Shown here: one piece after another, positions 16,777 through 25,807 of the stretch
How the letters are laid out: the number at the start of each line of letters is the position of its first letter
Position numbering within the stretch: the first letter of the stretch is position 1
Assembly (NCBI GenBank): GCA_000585015.1
Contig: JFAX01000014.1
Location: 68,903-101,209 of the forward strand
Length of the DNA: 32,307 nt
Source: Candidatus Accumulibacter adjunctus
GTDB taxonomy: Bacteria; Pseudomonadota; Gammaproteobacteria; Burkholderiales; Rhodocyclaceae
Direction: 5' to 3'
Position numbers and translations under genes: made by a program
The notes under the pieces: model-generated
What the model saw: the letters and a program-made list of their open reading frames with translations, nothing else
The model's database searches: none
Told to the model about the DNA's origin: nothing

Positions 16777-19700
16777 GGTCCATCCCCGCGAGCGCGGGGC
16801 AAGCTCGACGGGATGATCGATCCCGATACGGGGGAGGGGTCCATCCCCGCGAGCGCGGGGGAAGCGTCGGGGAAGGCCAGCGCGTGCAGCGGGTCGCGGG
16901 TCCATCCCCGCGAGCGCGGGGGAAGCTTGATCACGCAACCCTCGAAATACCCGATGCCGGGTCCATCCCCGCGAGCGCGGGGGAAGCGTCTGCCGCAGAC
17001 AGCAGGACTGGCCACCGTCGGGTCCATCCCCGCGAGCGCGGGGGAAGCTTGAGTCGGAAATCTACCATCACGGAAAAGTCGGGTCCATCCCCGCGAGCGC
17101 GGGGGAAGCTGATCCGCCAGCGCGACCGCGCGGTCCTCGTCAGGTCCATCCCCGCGAGCGCGGGGGAAGCGCCCACATCCCGGTCGGCAGCACCTACGCG
17201 CAGGGTCCATCCCCGCGAGCGCGGGGGAAGCAAGATCAGACAGAAGGGCGAGGCGGCATGAAAGGGTCCATCCCCGCGAGCGCGGGGGAAGCCTCCGCGC
17301 GGCTCTGGACGGCTATCTGTCCGAGGGTCCATCCCCGCGAGCGCGGGGGAAGCGCCAGTGACAACCAGGCCAAGCGCGTCTTCAAGGGTCCATCCCCGCG
17401 AGCGCGGGGGAAGCTCGGAGACGTCCCAGATGTGGTCCATCGTGAAGGGTCCATCCCCGCGAGCGCGGGGGAAGCTTACTCGGGTCGACCTCGCGGGGAA
17501 CTACGAGGGGTCCATCCCCGCGAGCGCGGGGGAAGCAGCACGCCAAGCAGACCGACGATGCATCTCCCGGGTCCATCCCCGCGAGCGCGGGGGAAGCCTG
17601 CAACTGAAATACACCAAGAAGCGTGACAAGGGTCCATCCCCGCGAGCGCGGGGGAAGCGGCGGCCAGTCCATCGGCGACCTGATCAACAAGGGTCCATCC
17701 CCGCGAGCGCGGGGGAAGCCCGTCAGCAGCTCCGAGATGCATCGCTTCCAACGGTCCATCCCCGCGAGCGCGGGGGAAGCTTGCGCGCGTCCTCGACCGT
17801 GCGTTGCCATGCGGGTCCATCCCCGCGAGCGCGGGGGAAGCCCGGGGAGCAGTGCGAGCCGGTCGGGGGCGCCGGGTCCATCCCCGCGAGCGCGGGGGAA
17901 GCCGCTTCGTCGGCGTGAAGTAGCCGGCGCGGACGGGTCCATCCCCGCGAGCGCGGGGGAAGCGGAGTCGAGAGTCTGCGACGAGACAGGGCTGAAGGTC
18001 CATCCCCGCGAGCGCGGGGGAAGCGTGGTCGGGTATCGGCCGGTTTTTCCGGATATGGGTCCATCCCCGCGAGCGCGGGGGAAGCAGTTGAACAAGGGGC
18101 TGATCAATCGGTTTGTCGGGTCCATCCCCGCGAGCGCGGGGGAAGCTTGCCGTCGAGGTAGGCAACCTCGATCGTGTCGGGTCCATCCCCGCGAGCGCGG
18201 GGGAAGCGGTGTCTGCCGGGATCTGGTCGGCTTCGATCAGGGTCCATCCCCGCGAGCGCGGGGGAAGCTTGGCGTGGAACAGCGCGACGCCGTCGGCCAT
18301 GGGTCCATCCCCGCGAGCGCGGGGGAAGCTGGCGCTGAACACTACGGACGGGACGCTGGAGAGGTCCATCCCCGCGAGCGCGGGGGAAGCCGCATCGAAA
18401 ACGCCTACCGCCAGGGCCGGATGGGTCCATCCCCGCGAGCGCGGGGGAAGCAATGATTTCGGGCGCCGAGACGTAGCGGTTGCGGGTCCATCCCCGCGAG
18501 CGCGGGGGAAGCTCGGGCGCCGAGCTGATGAGCGCTTCGACCGAGGGTCCATCCCCGCGAGCGCGGGGGAAGCTCTGCCCTCGCCATCGCCGTCGGCGAC
18601 CGGCTGGGTCCATCCCCGCGAGCGCGGGGGAAGCTTGCATTCGCGTGCTGTACGGAGTGCCGCACCGGGTCCATCCCCGCGAGCGCGGGGGAAGCGAAGT
18701 GGTGCTGACCGGGTTCACGTTCGATAGAGGTCCATCCCCGCGAGCGCGGGGGAAGCCGCTACAACGGCAGCGAAGGCCGCGCCTATTCAGGTCCATCCCC
18801 GCGAGCGCGGGGGAAGCCGATAGATTCAGCAGCCCATTGACGCCGGGAAAGGTCCATCCCCGCGAGCGCGGGGGAAGCGCGAAGGAGCTCGATCCGGAAT
18901 GGAGGCGCGCGGGTCCATCCCCGCGAGCGCGGGGGAAGCCCGATCCGGGCGGTGTTCCCGACAATCGAGACGGGTCCATCCCCGCGAGCGCGGGGGAAGC
19001 TCTGCTCCGGAAAACGCTGCAAGGCCATCGACGGGTCCATCCCCGCGAGCGCGGGGGAAGCTGAGAGCCGCCAGAAAGTTCCATGTCTTGCACGGGTCCA
19101 TCCCCGCGAGCGCGGGGGAAGCACGGAGAGGACTCTGATTTCGTGCGCATCCGCGGGTCCATCCCCGCGAGCGCGGGGGAAGCGTTGCAAAGGTGCAAAG
19201 GATTTGCGGAATGACGGGTCCATCCCCGCGAGCGCGGGGGAAGCTTGAAGCGCTGCTGAACGCTGCTGGCTGGAAAGGGTCCATCCCCGCGAGCGCGGGG
19301 GAAGCACCCACCGCGCCCCGATGCGGACCACGGACTGGGGTCCATCCCCGCGAGCGCGGGGGAAGCGAGCACGACTGGAGCAGCCACGGTTCAGACGCAG
19401 GTCCATCCCCGCGAGCGCGGGGGAAGCATGGCGTAGGCGACGGCGTAGGCGGCCGTGGAGGGTCCATCCCCGCGAGCGCGGGGGAAGCGCGTAGCCCTCG
19501 CCAAACGGCATTTCGTCTTCGGGTCCATCCCCGCGAGCGCGGGGGAAGCACTTTGACATGCCTGGATTCATACACGGAGAAGGGTCCATCCCCGCGAGCG
19601 CGGGGGAAGCAGCAGAAGGCAATGCGGCAGGACATCAAAGAAGGGTCCATCCCCGCGAGCGCGGGGGAAGCGAGTTTTTGAGCGGTGCGCGGTTCGACAT

Positions 19701-19915
19701 CCCGGGTCCATCCCCGCGAGCGCGGGGGAAGCCAACTCGGACTGGTGCTCGATGTCTGCCAGTCGGGTCCATCCCCGCGAGCGCGGGGGAAGCCAGCTTC
19801 TCAACCATTTGCTGCATTTCGAGACAGGTCCATCCCCGCGAGCGCGGGGGAAGCCGGTACGGATCGAGCACCAGCAGCCGATGACCAGGTCCATCCCCGC
19901 GAGCGCGGGGGAAGC
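16777..19915 (-). CRISPR. Type I-E CRISPR array, 52 repeats and 51 spacers
   Basis: Fifty-two 28-bp repeats begin at 16777 and recur exactly every 61 bp to 19888, leaving 51 spacers of 33 nt (or 29 + 32 if the next base is counted in the repeat). In the transcribed (minus) orientation the repeat starts GCTTCCCC, carries the stem CCCCGCG / CGCGGGG around a CT loop, and ends GATGGACC; this is the usual I-E form cut by Cas6e. Only the leftmost repeat differs (one base, position 16800), as expected for the leader-distal end. The array therefore runs right to left from a leader beside cas2. Many spacers read as open coding sequence, consistent with phage or plasmid genes, and I saw no duplicated spacer. 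The base at repeat position 29 varies: C 41, T 9, G 1. Confidence 0.98.
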
Positions 19916-19964
19916 TCTAGATCACAACGCTATGAATTATAGTGAATTGTTAAAGAGCGGTCGA
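19916..19964 (-). promoter_or_regulatory. CRISPR leader with promoter and possible IHF site
   Basis: Only 34 bp separate the cas2 stop from the first repeat. On the minus strand a perfect -10 TATAAT (19941-19936) lies 17 bp after a -35-like TCGACC (19964-19959, 4 of 6 matches), so the promoter overlaps the 3' end of cas2. Transcription would start near 19929, about 14 nt before the first repeat. A 7-of-9 match to the IHF consensus (TAACAATTCACTA, 19952-19940) sits 25-37 bp from the repeat, where E. coli Type I-E leaders bind IHF for spacer integration. The IHF call is by eye. Confidence 0.7.
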
Positions 19965-20252
19965 TCGTGAGGTGGCCAGCAGACCATCTAGCGATACTAC
20001 GGTAACGGGCGGACTGCCCAGAGTGCGGACCGACTGACCGCAGGGCGCCGTGGTGTCGGCCCACACCATCACGACCGACGCATTCTCTTCCCGGCAAAAC
20101 CAGTCTGTCAGCACCAGCCAAATGCGCTCGCGAACGGCCGGTGAAATATGCGGGGCGCTATACACTCCCGGAGCGAGCTCGAGTAGCGACGACGCGAGAA
20201 ATCCTCGCACGCGACTACTCACGTTGCGCGTCACTACCAATGTCATCGACAC
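19950..20252 (-). CDS. cas2: CRISPR-associated endonuclease Cas2 (Type I-E)
   Basis: A 100-residue Cas2e. It forms the central dimer of the Cas1-Cas2 complex that integrates new spacers at the leader end of the array. The sequence follows the Cas2e pattern: SMTLVVTRNVSSRVRGFLAS, then LELAPGVYSAPHIS, then VVMVWADTT and a C-terminal VVSLDGLLA. The start is taken as GTG at 20252, 7 nt after AAGGAG, giving a start like E. coli Cas2 (MSM...); the ATG at 20246 is the alternative. The gene overlaps the end of cas1 by 38 nt, so the two are translationally linked. Its 3' end carries the -35 element of the array promoter. Last gene of the cas operon. Confidence 0.93.
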   Translation of the reverse strand: MSMTLVVTRNVSSRVRGFLASSLLELAPGVYSAPHISPAVRERIWLVLTDWFCREENASVVMVWADTTAPCGQSVRTLGSPPVTVVSLDGLLATSRSTAL

Positions 20253-21114
20253 CAAGCAACTCCTTGATTCGGTCGATCATCTTTGGGATCAGCTTGCCGC
20301 GACGAAACTCCATGGCTGCTTCCTTGCGAAGCGTTCGCTCAAGGTCGAGGTTGGGATTGTCGCAAACGCGACGCCCGACGCGGAAAGCCAACGGAATCGT
20401 GACCTCTGCTCTGTAAAGATCGGCGATGTCCAGGGTAAACGCATTGCTCGAATCTTCGTGAATGAACCCAAGCGGCGGCAGAGCACCGACAGCGGCTACC
20501 GCTACATCGGCGGCGCACTCGACGAAGGTGGCGACGTGGTTGATGGCCTGGTTCGGAATATCTGCGCCCTCGGGACGACTTCTGTCGTAGCGACGGCCCT
20601 GCCACGGCAAACGATGACGGTCTGCCTCGACGCGGTAGATTTCCTTCATGCGTGCGCCCTCGATGCCTCGCAGGACCGCGATGTCACGGTGTGGCAGGAT
20701 TCTTCCGAAACGAAACGCGTACATCTTCCGCGCGATGTCTAGCCGAAGATTGTCGTCCGCCCAGATCCGGGCCTGAGCGCGGGCGACCTCGCTACGTCCC
20801 TGACCCATGGGTGGTGCCGTGTAGAACTTCGTGCCTCCTTCACCAACGGCTGCGAGTAGGGTGCCGTGCCTTGCGAGGATACGAAGGGCGTCGTGGCTGA
20901 CTGTCGATCCGGGCCCGAGCAGGATCAAGGATACCCTCTGGTACGGTATGGCGTAGTCGCCAGCTTGGATCTCAGCGGACTCCGTGCAGACGAAGCGTAA
21001 CGTTCCATCCTCGACAAACAGCCGACCACGGGAGAGCCAGACGAGACCGTGACGGTCAACGTGTGGAATTCTCGCTTGCGCAAGACCCAGTCGGCCAGCG
21101 AGCAGACCCCCCAT
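20215..21114 (-). CDS. cas1: CRISPR-associated integrase Cas1 (Type I-E)
   Basis: A 299-residue Cas1e, the catalytic integrase of spacer acquisition. The metal-binding residues expected for Cas1 are present: Glu152 in GIEGARMK, His219 in LGFIHED, and Asp229 and Asp232 in TLDIADLYR. Other Cas1e signatures include GPGSTVSHDALRIL and WQGRRYD. The length is normal for the family. The ATG at 21114 follows the cas6e stop after a single base, and the end overlaps cas2, so the gene sits inside a tight operon. Nothing suggests loss of function. Confidence 0.96.
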   Translation of the reverse strand: MGGLLAGRLGLAQARIPHVDRHGLVWLSRGRLFVEDGTLRFVCTESAEIQAGDYAIPYQRVSLILLGPGSTVSHDALRILARHGTLLAAVGEGGTKFYTAPPMGQGRSEVARAQARIWADDNLRLDIARKMYAFRFGRILPHRDIAVLRGIEGARMKEIYRVEADRHRLPWQGRRYDRSRPEGADIPNQAINHVATFVECAADVAVAAVGALPPLGFIHEDSSNAFTLDIADLYRAEVTIPLAFRVGRRVCDNPNLDLERTLRKEAAMEFRRGKLIPKMIDRIKELLGVDDIGSDAQRE

Positions 21115-21115
21115 G

Positions 21116-21853
21116 TCAGGCAGCGCCCGTCATCGGCGGTCGGAGCAACAACATGCCGAAACCGAAGGCGCGATGTCGGCCAATGCCGCGCGTCAGCAGC
21201 CTGCCGAAGCGATCCGGATCGCCGACGAGAAGCTCACCGGTGATCAGGGCGTCCGGTCGTTCAACCACCTGTCTACGAGGGCTCTGCCCCGCGCGCGATC
21301 GCCGCATCGTTCGAACTCGGCGAAAGCCGATCAGGTTGACGGTTGCCGCAACCGGATGTGCAGCGCCCTCACGTTCCAGTTGGCATTCTAGCCAGCGAAC
21401 GTACACCTCGGCGCGGCTTGCTGGTTCCCGACTCTCCGCTTTGGCCTGATCCACTTCGACCAGATACAGGTCCCGCTCACGCTCGCCGCGAATCACCGGA
21501 CAAACGCGCACTTCGAAGCCCAGACGCCGCCCTGCAGTCCACCCGGTCGGCATTTCCTTGTCGGCCGCGGCAGACCAATCGCAAACTGCCAAGGTGTCCG
21601 GCAAGGCGAAGTCCCGCGCGTGCTGTACGAGTGTTGCGACGTCTGTTGCACCGTAGCCCAACAGACGCAAGCCATTGCGCGTTTCCATCAGCCTGAACGG
21701 ACGTGGCATGTACTCGCCAAGGGCTGCCGCAAGCCAGGCATGTGCAGCATAGCCGCGGTCCTCGTCTATCTGACTGCGGCTGCCGGCATGCCCCTGGCGC
21801 CAGGCGAAGCGCATCAAAGCGGCGCTGTCCAGCGGTAAGTCGATCATGTGCAT
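21116..21853 (-). CDS. cas6e: CRISPR RNA endoribonuclease Cas6e (CasE)
   Basis: A 245-residue Cas6e that cuts the pre-crRNA at the repeat hairpin and stays bound to the crRNA 3' end in Cascade. It shows the C-terminal glycine-rich loop RGIGRHRAFGFGMLLLRP and an N-terminal histidine in RGYAAHAWLAAAL that is probably the catalytic one. The ATG at 21853 (MHMIDLPLD) was preferred to the ATG at 21847 because AGGAGG lies 7 nt before it; either start overlaps the end of cas5. The stop is one base from the cas1 start. Confidence 0.94.
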   Translation of the reverse strand: MHMIDLPLDSAALMRFAWRQGHAGSRSQIDEDRGYAAHAWLAAALGEYMPRPFRLMETRNGLRLLGYGATDVATLVQHARDFALPDTLAVCDWSAAADKEMPTGWTAGRRLGFEVRVCPVIRGERERDLYLVEVDQAKAESREPASRAEVYVRWLECQLEREGAAHPVAATVNLIGFRRVRTMRRSRAGQSPRRQVVERPDALITGELLVGDPDRFGRLLTRGIGRHRAFGFGMLLLRPPMTGAA

Positions 21854-22578
21854 GGCAGCACCTCCTGAAGCGTCCCTTCCGCCACCTGACGACTGCCGGA
21901 GTGCCACTGGTTCTTCCAGTCGCGCTGATCGTACACCGGACGGACCTGCGCTTCCAGAGCCTCGCCCAGGCTGGCGGGCCAGCGCGCGGGCATACCGCCC
22001 GACGTTCGCCGCTGCGGACAGGTCGCGCGCGGTACCTCGCGCAGAATCGTGAGTAGGTCGCTCCCCGTTCGGTACCCGAGGAGTATGGGCGAACTCGGTA
22101 GGCAGGTCTTGCGGCCGAGAAACAAGGGCCGGGCGGGGCGGCGCAATGCTACTTCCAGTTCGCCAAGGCCCGGTGCTTCGTCCGCGTTGCCCAGAGCGAG
22201 CGCGGAGGTGAGGAGTCCGTTGGCCCAGTAATGGCGATAGCGCTGATGCGTACCGAACTTGGCATCGGAACCGCCGTCCCGGTGTTCCGGTTCGCCCCGC
22301 GTGGTCCAGCCCTTTTCGCGCATCTTGCGCTGACCCAAATCCACCGTGTGGTAGTCCTCCAGCAGCGCACCGAGGATGTCCCAGCGGCTGGCGACCAGCA
22401 AGCGATCCTGCAGCCGGCCAATGCGCTCGCCGTCCGAGTGCCGCCAGCCCAGAGCATTCGCCAGCAAACCTGCGAACAACGACAGGCCGGGAAAGCGGTC
22501 GGTGACGTTGTGCTGGTCGACGACGACGCCGCCAAAGCTCATCAGCGGGGCGTCAAAACGCAGGATCAGGGCGTCCAT
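21844..22578 (-). CDS. cas5e: Cascade subunit Cas5e (CasD)
   Basis: A 244-residue Cas5 of the I-E type, which caps the 5' handle of the crRNA in Cascade. It opens with MDALILRFDAPLMSFGGVVV and continues with NVTDRFPGLSLFAGLLANALG, a typical Cas5e N-terminus. The ATG at 22578 overlaps the cas7 stop (TGATG), so translation is coupled. The gene ends inside the start region of cas6e. Lengths in the family are usually 220-260 residues, so this copy is complete. Confidence 0.94.
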   Translation of the reverse strand: MDALILRFDAPLMSFGGVVVDQHNVTDRFPGLSLFAGLLANALGWRHSDGERIGRLQDRLLVASRWDILGALLEDYHTVDLGQRKMREKGWTTRGEPEHRDGGSDAKFGTHQRYRHYWANGLLTSALALGNADEAPGLGELEVALRRPARPLFLGRKTCLPSSPILLGYRTGSDLLTILREVPRATCPQRRTSGGMPARWPASLGEALEAQVRPVYDQRDWKNQWHSGSRQVAEGTLQEVLPCT

Positions 22579-23732
22579 CAGTCGGCTCCGAGCAGGTGGT
22601 CGAGAACCGCCTGGACGGTATTCCTGAGCGGTGCCCGAGGGGTGTCCTTGATGGTGGACGTGTCGTGGGTCGATGCAACGAAACGCTGCTCCTCGCGACC
22701 ATACATTGCGTCGACTGCGGCCAGGTGGTGGCCGAGAGCGTCGATCGCTTGCTGCAGCGGATTGCCTTTGGGTTTCAACGCCTGCAGATAGGCATTCGCC
22801 AGCGTGCGGGGCTGGGCCGTGCCATACTCCAACAGGAGGAGTTCGGCGCGAGCATACGGCGCTGTGGAGCCCAGCTTGGCGCCAGGGCTGACGGTGGCGA
22901 TGGCTTGCACCAGCCGCTCGATCACCTCGCGTGTATCCTGCAGCGTTGGCTGCGGCTGTCTCTGCCAGGATTGCGGATCGCACCCGCACAGGTTGGAGAC
23001 CAGCAGCGGGACATCTACCACGACGTAGCCGTAAAACAGCCCGGCACCCAGTTCCATGTCGCCCGCGTGCGCGGCGCCGGCGTCTTCGTCAGCTTCCTTG
23101 AGATCATCGACCACCGTGAAATAGTCGACTTCAGTCGACAGTGCATGGACGGTAAGCGCGTGCGCAACATGTACTGCGGCATCGGTGCGAGCGAGGATGT
23201 CGGAGGTGACAAAGCGGCCAAACATTGCGCCTTCGATACCCGATATCAGATCGACCCCGGCAGCTCGCCACATTGCCTGCAGGTTACCTTTCTGGGCCTT
23301 CAGACTGTCCTCGAGCGACTTCACCGGGTCAATGTCACTGGCTGCACACTCGACGATCAGGCGCACCAGATAGTCGGCTTCGGGTTTGCCGAACAACACG
23401 GGTTGCTTCAAGCGCAATGGGTTGTCCTTGTCCTGTCCGCCTTGGATCAAGCGTTTGAGCAAGGCCTCAGTGAGTTGCCGTGCGGAACTCTCGGCGACGC
23501 CCGACGCAACCACCCGGCCGAGAATCTCTCGCTCGAAGAACAGCCTCGAACGAATTCCACCGGGCATGCCGAGGCTCCGGTGGAAATCATCGCGCCAGTG
23601 CTTCTTCAGGCACTGCGAAGAGATCCGCATCCGCTCGGCATTGCCGAAGGGAATGCGTTTTGCCAGCCCGGCGTCGTCCCGGTTGAGCAAAGCTGCGGCG
23701 TACGATGTGAGCGTGTGGATCTGCAGAAACAT
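22578..23732 (-). CDS. cas7e: Cascade backbone subunit Cas7e (CasC / Cse4)
   Basis: A 384-residue Cas7e, the subunit present in six copies along the crRNA in Cascade. It begins MFLQIHTLTSYAAALLNRDD and carries the family motif RMRISSQCLKKHWR near residue 45; later segments KPVLFG-like, EVDYFTVVDDLKE and LGAGLFYGYVVVDVPLL are also typical. The ATG at 23732 lies 4 nt after the cse2 stop. The length is normal. Confidence 0.95.
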   Translation of the reverse strand: MFLQIHTLTSYAAALLNRDDAGLAKRIPFGNAERMRISSQCLKKHWRDDFHRSLGMPGGIRSRLFFEREILGRVVASGVAESSARQLTEALLKRLIQGGQDKDNPLRLKQPVLFGKPEADYLVRLIVECAASDIDPVKSLEDSLKAQKGNLQAMWRAAGVDLISGIEGAMFGRFVTSDILARTDAAVHVAHALTVHALSTEVDYFTVVDDLKEADEDAGAAHAGDMELGAGLFYGYVVVDVPLLVSNLCGCDPQSWQRQPQPTLQDTREVIERLVQAIATVSPGAKLGSTAPYARAELLLLEYGTAQPRTLANAYLQALKPKGNPLQQAIDALGHHLAAVDAMYGREEQRFVASTHDTSTIKDTPRAPLRNTVQAVLDHLLGAD

Positions 23733-23736
23733 GGCG

Positions 23737-24237
23737 TCAATCCTTCTCGAGGTTGTGGTAGTAATCTCTGGCGATGCGGGTGTTGATTCGCTCACGAATC
23801 TCGGGGTCTGTTGAGAAAATGAGGTCGGCAAGTTGGCGCCAGTCGCAGGCGAGGCCTTTGGCCGCCAGTTGCCGAGCGGCGCGCAACGCCAGGGTGAGCT
23901 GGGTGTCTCCTTGCGCAGCCAGCAGACGCTCGAGCCGGCTCTCGGCGAATCCAGCTTCCGCCAGAGCCTTGCCCCAGGGTCGAGAGGGATCGAAGCCGCC
24001 GTCGCGCTGAATGGCCAGCGCACAAAGCAACGCGCGCCAGCGACGGGTCCAGGTGTCGCTCTGCCAAGGCTCGTCCACTTCGTCCAGAATGAAGCGATAC
24101 AGTGCCAGGGGCGACGGGCCTTCCAGTCCCATGCGCTTCAAGGCGGCCCGCTCGCCGTTGGGAAAGTGGGGGTCGGCAAGGGTTCGCGCCATTGCGGGCA
24201 CGTGCGCCGAGGGCGAGCGGGGTTCAAGCGGGTTCAT
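23737..24237 (-). CDS. cse2: Cascade small subunit Cse2 (CasB)
   Basis: A 166-residue Cse2, present as a dimer in the belly of the I-E Cascade complex, where it stabilises the displaced DNA strand. The protein is helical and rich in basic residues. It is identified by position between cse1 and cas7 and by motifs such as ERAALKRM and DWRQLADLIF. The ATG at 24237 has GGAGG 6 nt before it and overlaps the end of cse1 by 14 nt. Cse2 is a fast-evolving family, so the name rests partly on context. Confidence 0.9.
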   Translation of the reverse strand: MNPLEPRSPSAHVPAMARTLADPHFPNGERAALKRMGLEGPSPLALYRFILDEVDEPWQSDTWTRRWRALLCALAIQRDGGFDPSRPWGKALAEAGFAESRLERLLAAQGDTQLTLALRAARQLAAKGLACDWRQLADLIFSTDPEIRERINTRIARDYYHNLEKD

Positions 24238-25807
24238 GAGTCGCCTCCATGTACTGTTTGAGATGCTTGTGCAGCGAACCGCTGAAGATGCTTCGTGCCT
24301 TGGTCTTGCCTCTATAGTTGCGCCCGCTGCGCACGGGGACACGTTCGAAGGCAGCTTGCAACGTGGCATCTGCCAATCCGCACAGTTGCGAAAACCAGAA
24401 CGTCAGCGCAGCAGAATCGTCGGCTTCGTCCAGCGTGGTCCATAGCCAGTCAAAATAGAGAGGGTTCCAGTCTCTGTTGTAGGGAACTGCTGCTTTGTCG
24501 ACCCAGCGGCCAATCTCGGCGTTGTCGAGCTTGATGGTGTCTGGGCCGCCCTCCATCAGGGCGAACAGTGCCGGCCGAAGCGCTTTGTATTGAATGGTCG
24601 ATGCGATCTCCAGACCCTTCTTCGACAAACCAGCCAAGCGATCCCGTTCTGGACACTTGCCGAACAGTACGAAACGCGCTCTCTCCGGTACCCGGATGGC
24701 TGCCTCGTGAAAGCCGTCCGTCGTGCCGTTGCCTCGCGCTAACACCGAAGCTGAAAGCCAACCGGGGCCCGACTCGGATGGTATATCCTGCATCGCCGCC
24801 GGCTTTAGGTCCGTTTGGCCATCTGAATCGGGAAGTATGAGCTTGCGCAGGAGTTCAACATGGAGGCCAGACCGTACTACTGTGAGTGCTCCATTGGTCG
24901 TGAGGTTGATAGGTATCCACGGATCGCCCACGTTTCCCTTCAGCGCGTCCGCACCGTCAATAAATGTTGCTGCAGAGCCTGCCGAGACTACTTGATACCC
25001 TCGACTGGATGGGATCAAGCGATATCTGCGAGCAATTTCGATAAAGAATGGATCAAGAGTCCACAATGGGTGACCACCAGTGCCGTCCCATGGCTCAAGC
25101 CAGAGCAGGGCTCGCCCATTCGGTCGATAGACGAACGGGGGATCGAGTAGTCGAGGCCTCACACGCGCCAACAGTTGAACATCTCTGCCGAACTGAGGAC
25201 CATGCCGGAAAGAAGGGAGCCACCCAACTCGCGGCCGACTCCCTATTCCCGTATTCATCCGGCTGATGCCGCGATTCATGCCGCCACCGTTTCCCTTGCC
25301 TAGAAGACCCGACATGGTTTGGGAAGACAGCAGAGCAAGAGCCCAAGCTTCCGCGCAACTCGGGTCCCCCTTCGTCGCCTTGATGTCGTGATTCTTCGCC
25401 GTCTGCAACACGTCAAGCGCATCAGGAGTCGATGCCTTGGGTTTGTAGTCCCTGGCGAACACCGCGTGGCTCGTTGCCGGTGCCTGCAGAAAGGCAGGTC
25501 GGGTCGGGTCGTCGACGACCAGCGTCCAGGGGTCGTCGCTGTCGCAGCCCTCGGCCTGGGTCAGCGCGCGGATGCCTTGCCGCCAGAAGTCGGCGCTCTG
25601 CCGCGGCGATTGGGTAGCTTGCCGATCGAGAATCACTCCCGCCAGATAGCAGAGAAAGATGTGCAAGGCATCCTCCTGGTGCCGTTGCACGCCGGGCAGG
25701 CTGTCCACCCGGTCCTCGCTCAGCAGCGCGAGCAGTTCGGGCAGGCTGGCTCGGGACGTGTGCCCCTGCCAGCAGACACGAAACAGGGGGTCAAGCAACA
25801 GATTCAT
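24224..25807 (-). CDS. cse1: Cascade large subunit Cse1 (CasA)
   Basis: A 527-residue Cse1, which reads the PAM, opens the target DNA and recruits Cas3. It starts MNLLLDPLFRVCWQG; a segment PWTLVVDDPTRPAFLQAP lies near residues 93-110, and a glycine loop GKGNGGGMNRG near residues 170-180 matches the PAM-sensing region of the family. The C-terminal four-helix region is present. The ATG at 25807 (GGAGAGG just upstream) overlaps the end of cas3 by 17 nt. Since this subunit sets PAM choice, its sequence bears on the unusual base seen at repeat position 29. Confidence 0.94.
   Translation of the reverse strand: MNLLLDPLFRVCWQGHTSRASLPELLALLSEDRVDSLPGVQRHQEDALHIFLCYLAGVILDRQATQSPRQSADFWRQGIRALTQAEGCDSDDPWTLVVDDPTRPAFLQAPATSHAVFARDYKPKASTPDALDVLQTAKNHDIKATKGDPSCAEAWALALLSSQTMSGLLGKGNGGGMNRGISRMNTGIGSRPRVGWLPSFRHGPQFGRDVQLLARVRPRLLDPPFVYRPNGRALLWLEPWDGTGGHPLWTLDPFFIEIARRYRLIPSSRGYQVVSAGSAATFIDGADALKGNVGDPWIPINLTTNGALTVVRSGLHVELLRKLILPDSDGQTDLKPAAMQDIPSESGPGWLSASVLARGNGTTDGFHEAAIRVPERARFVLFGKCPERDRLAGLSKKGLEIASTIQYKALRPALFALMEGGPDTIKLDNAEIGRWVDKAAVPYNRDWNPLYFDWLWTTLDEADDSAALTFWFSQLCGLADATLQAAFERVPVRSGRNYRGKTKARSIFSGSLHKHLKQYMEATHEPA

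Noticed and set aside
18452-18545. Two neighbouring spacers (18452-18484 and 18513-18545) share TCGGGCGCCGAG; another pair (19733-19765 and 19855-19887) shares a 12-mer in opposite orientation
   Set aside because: With 51 GC-rich, codon-biased spacers a few shared 12-mers are expected by chance; the matches do not extend further.
16777-19915. Long open frames on both strands across the CRISPR array, encoding repeated PRARGDGP, PPRSRGWT and ASPALAGMDP units
   Set aside because: The repeat has no stop codon in these frames and the 61-bp period cycles the three frames, so the open frames come from the array and not from genes.
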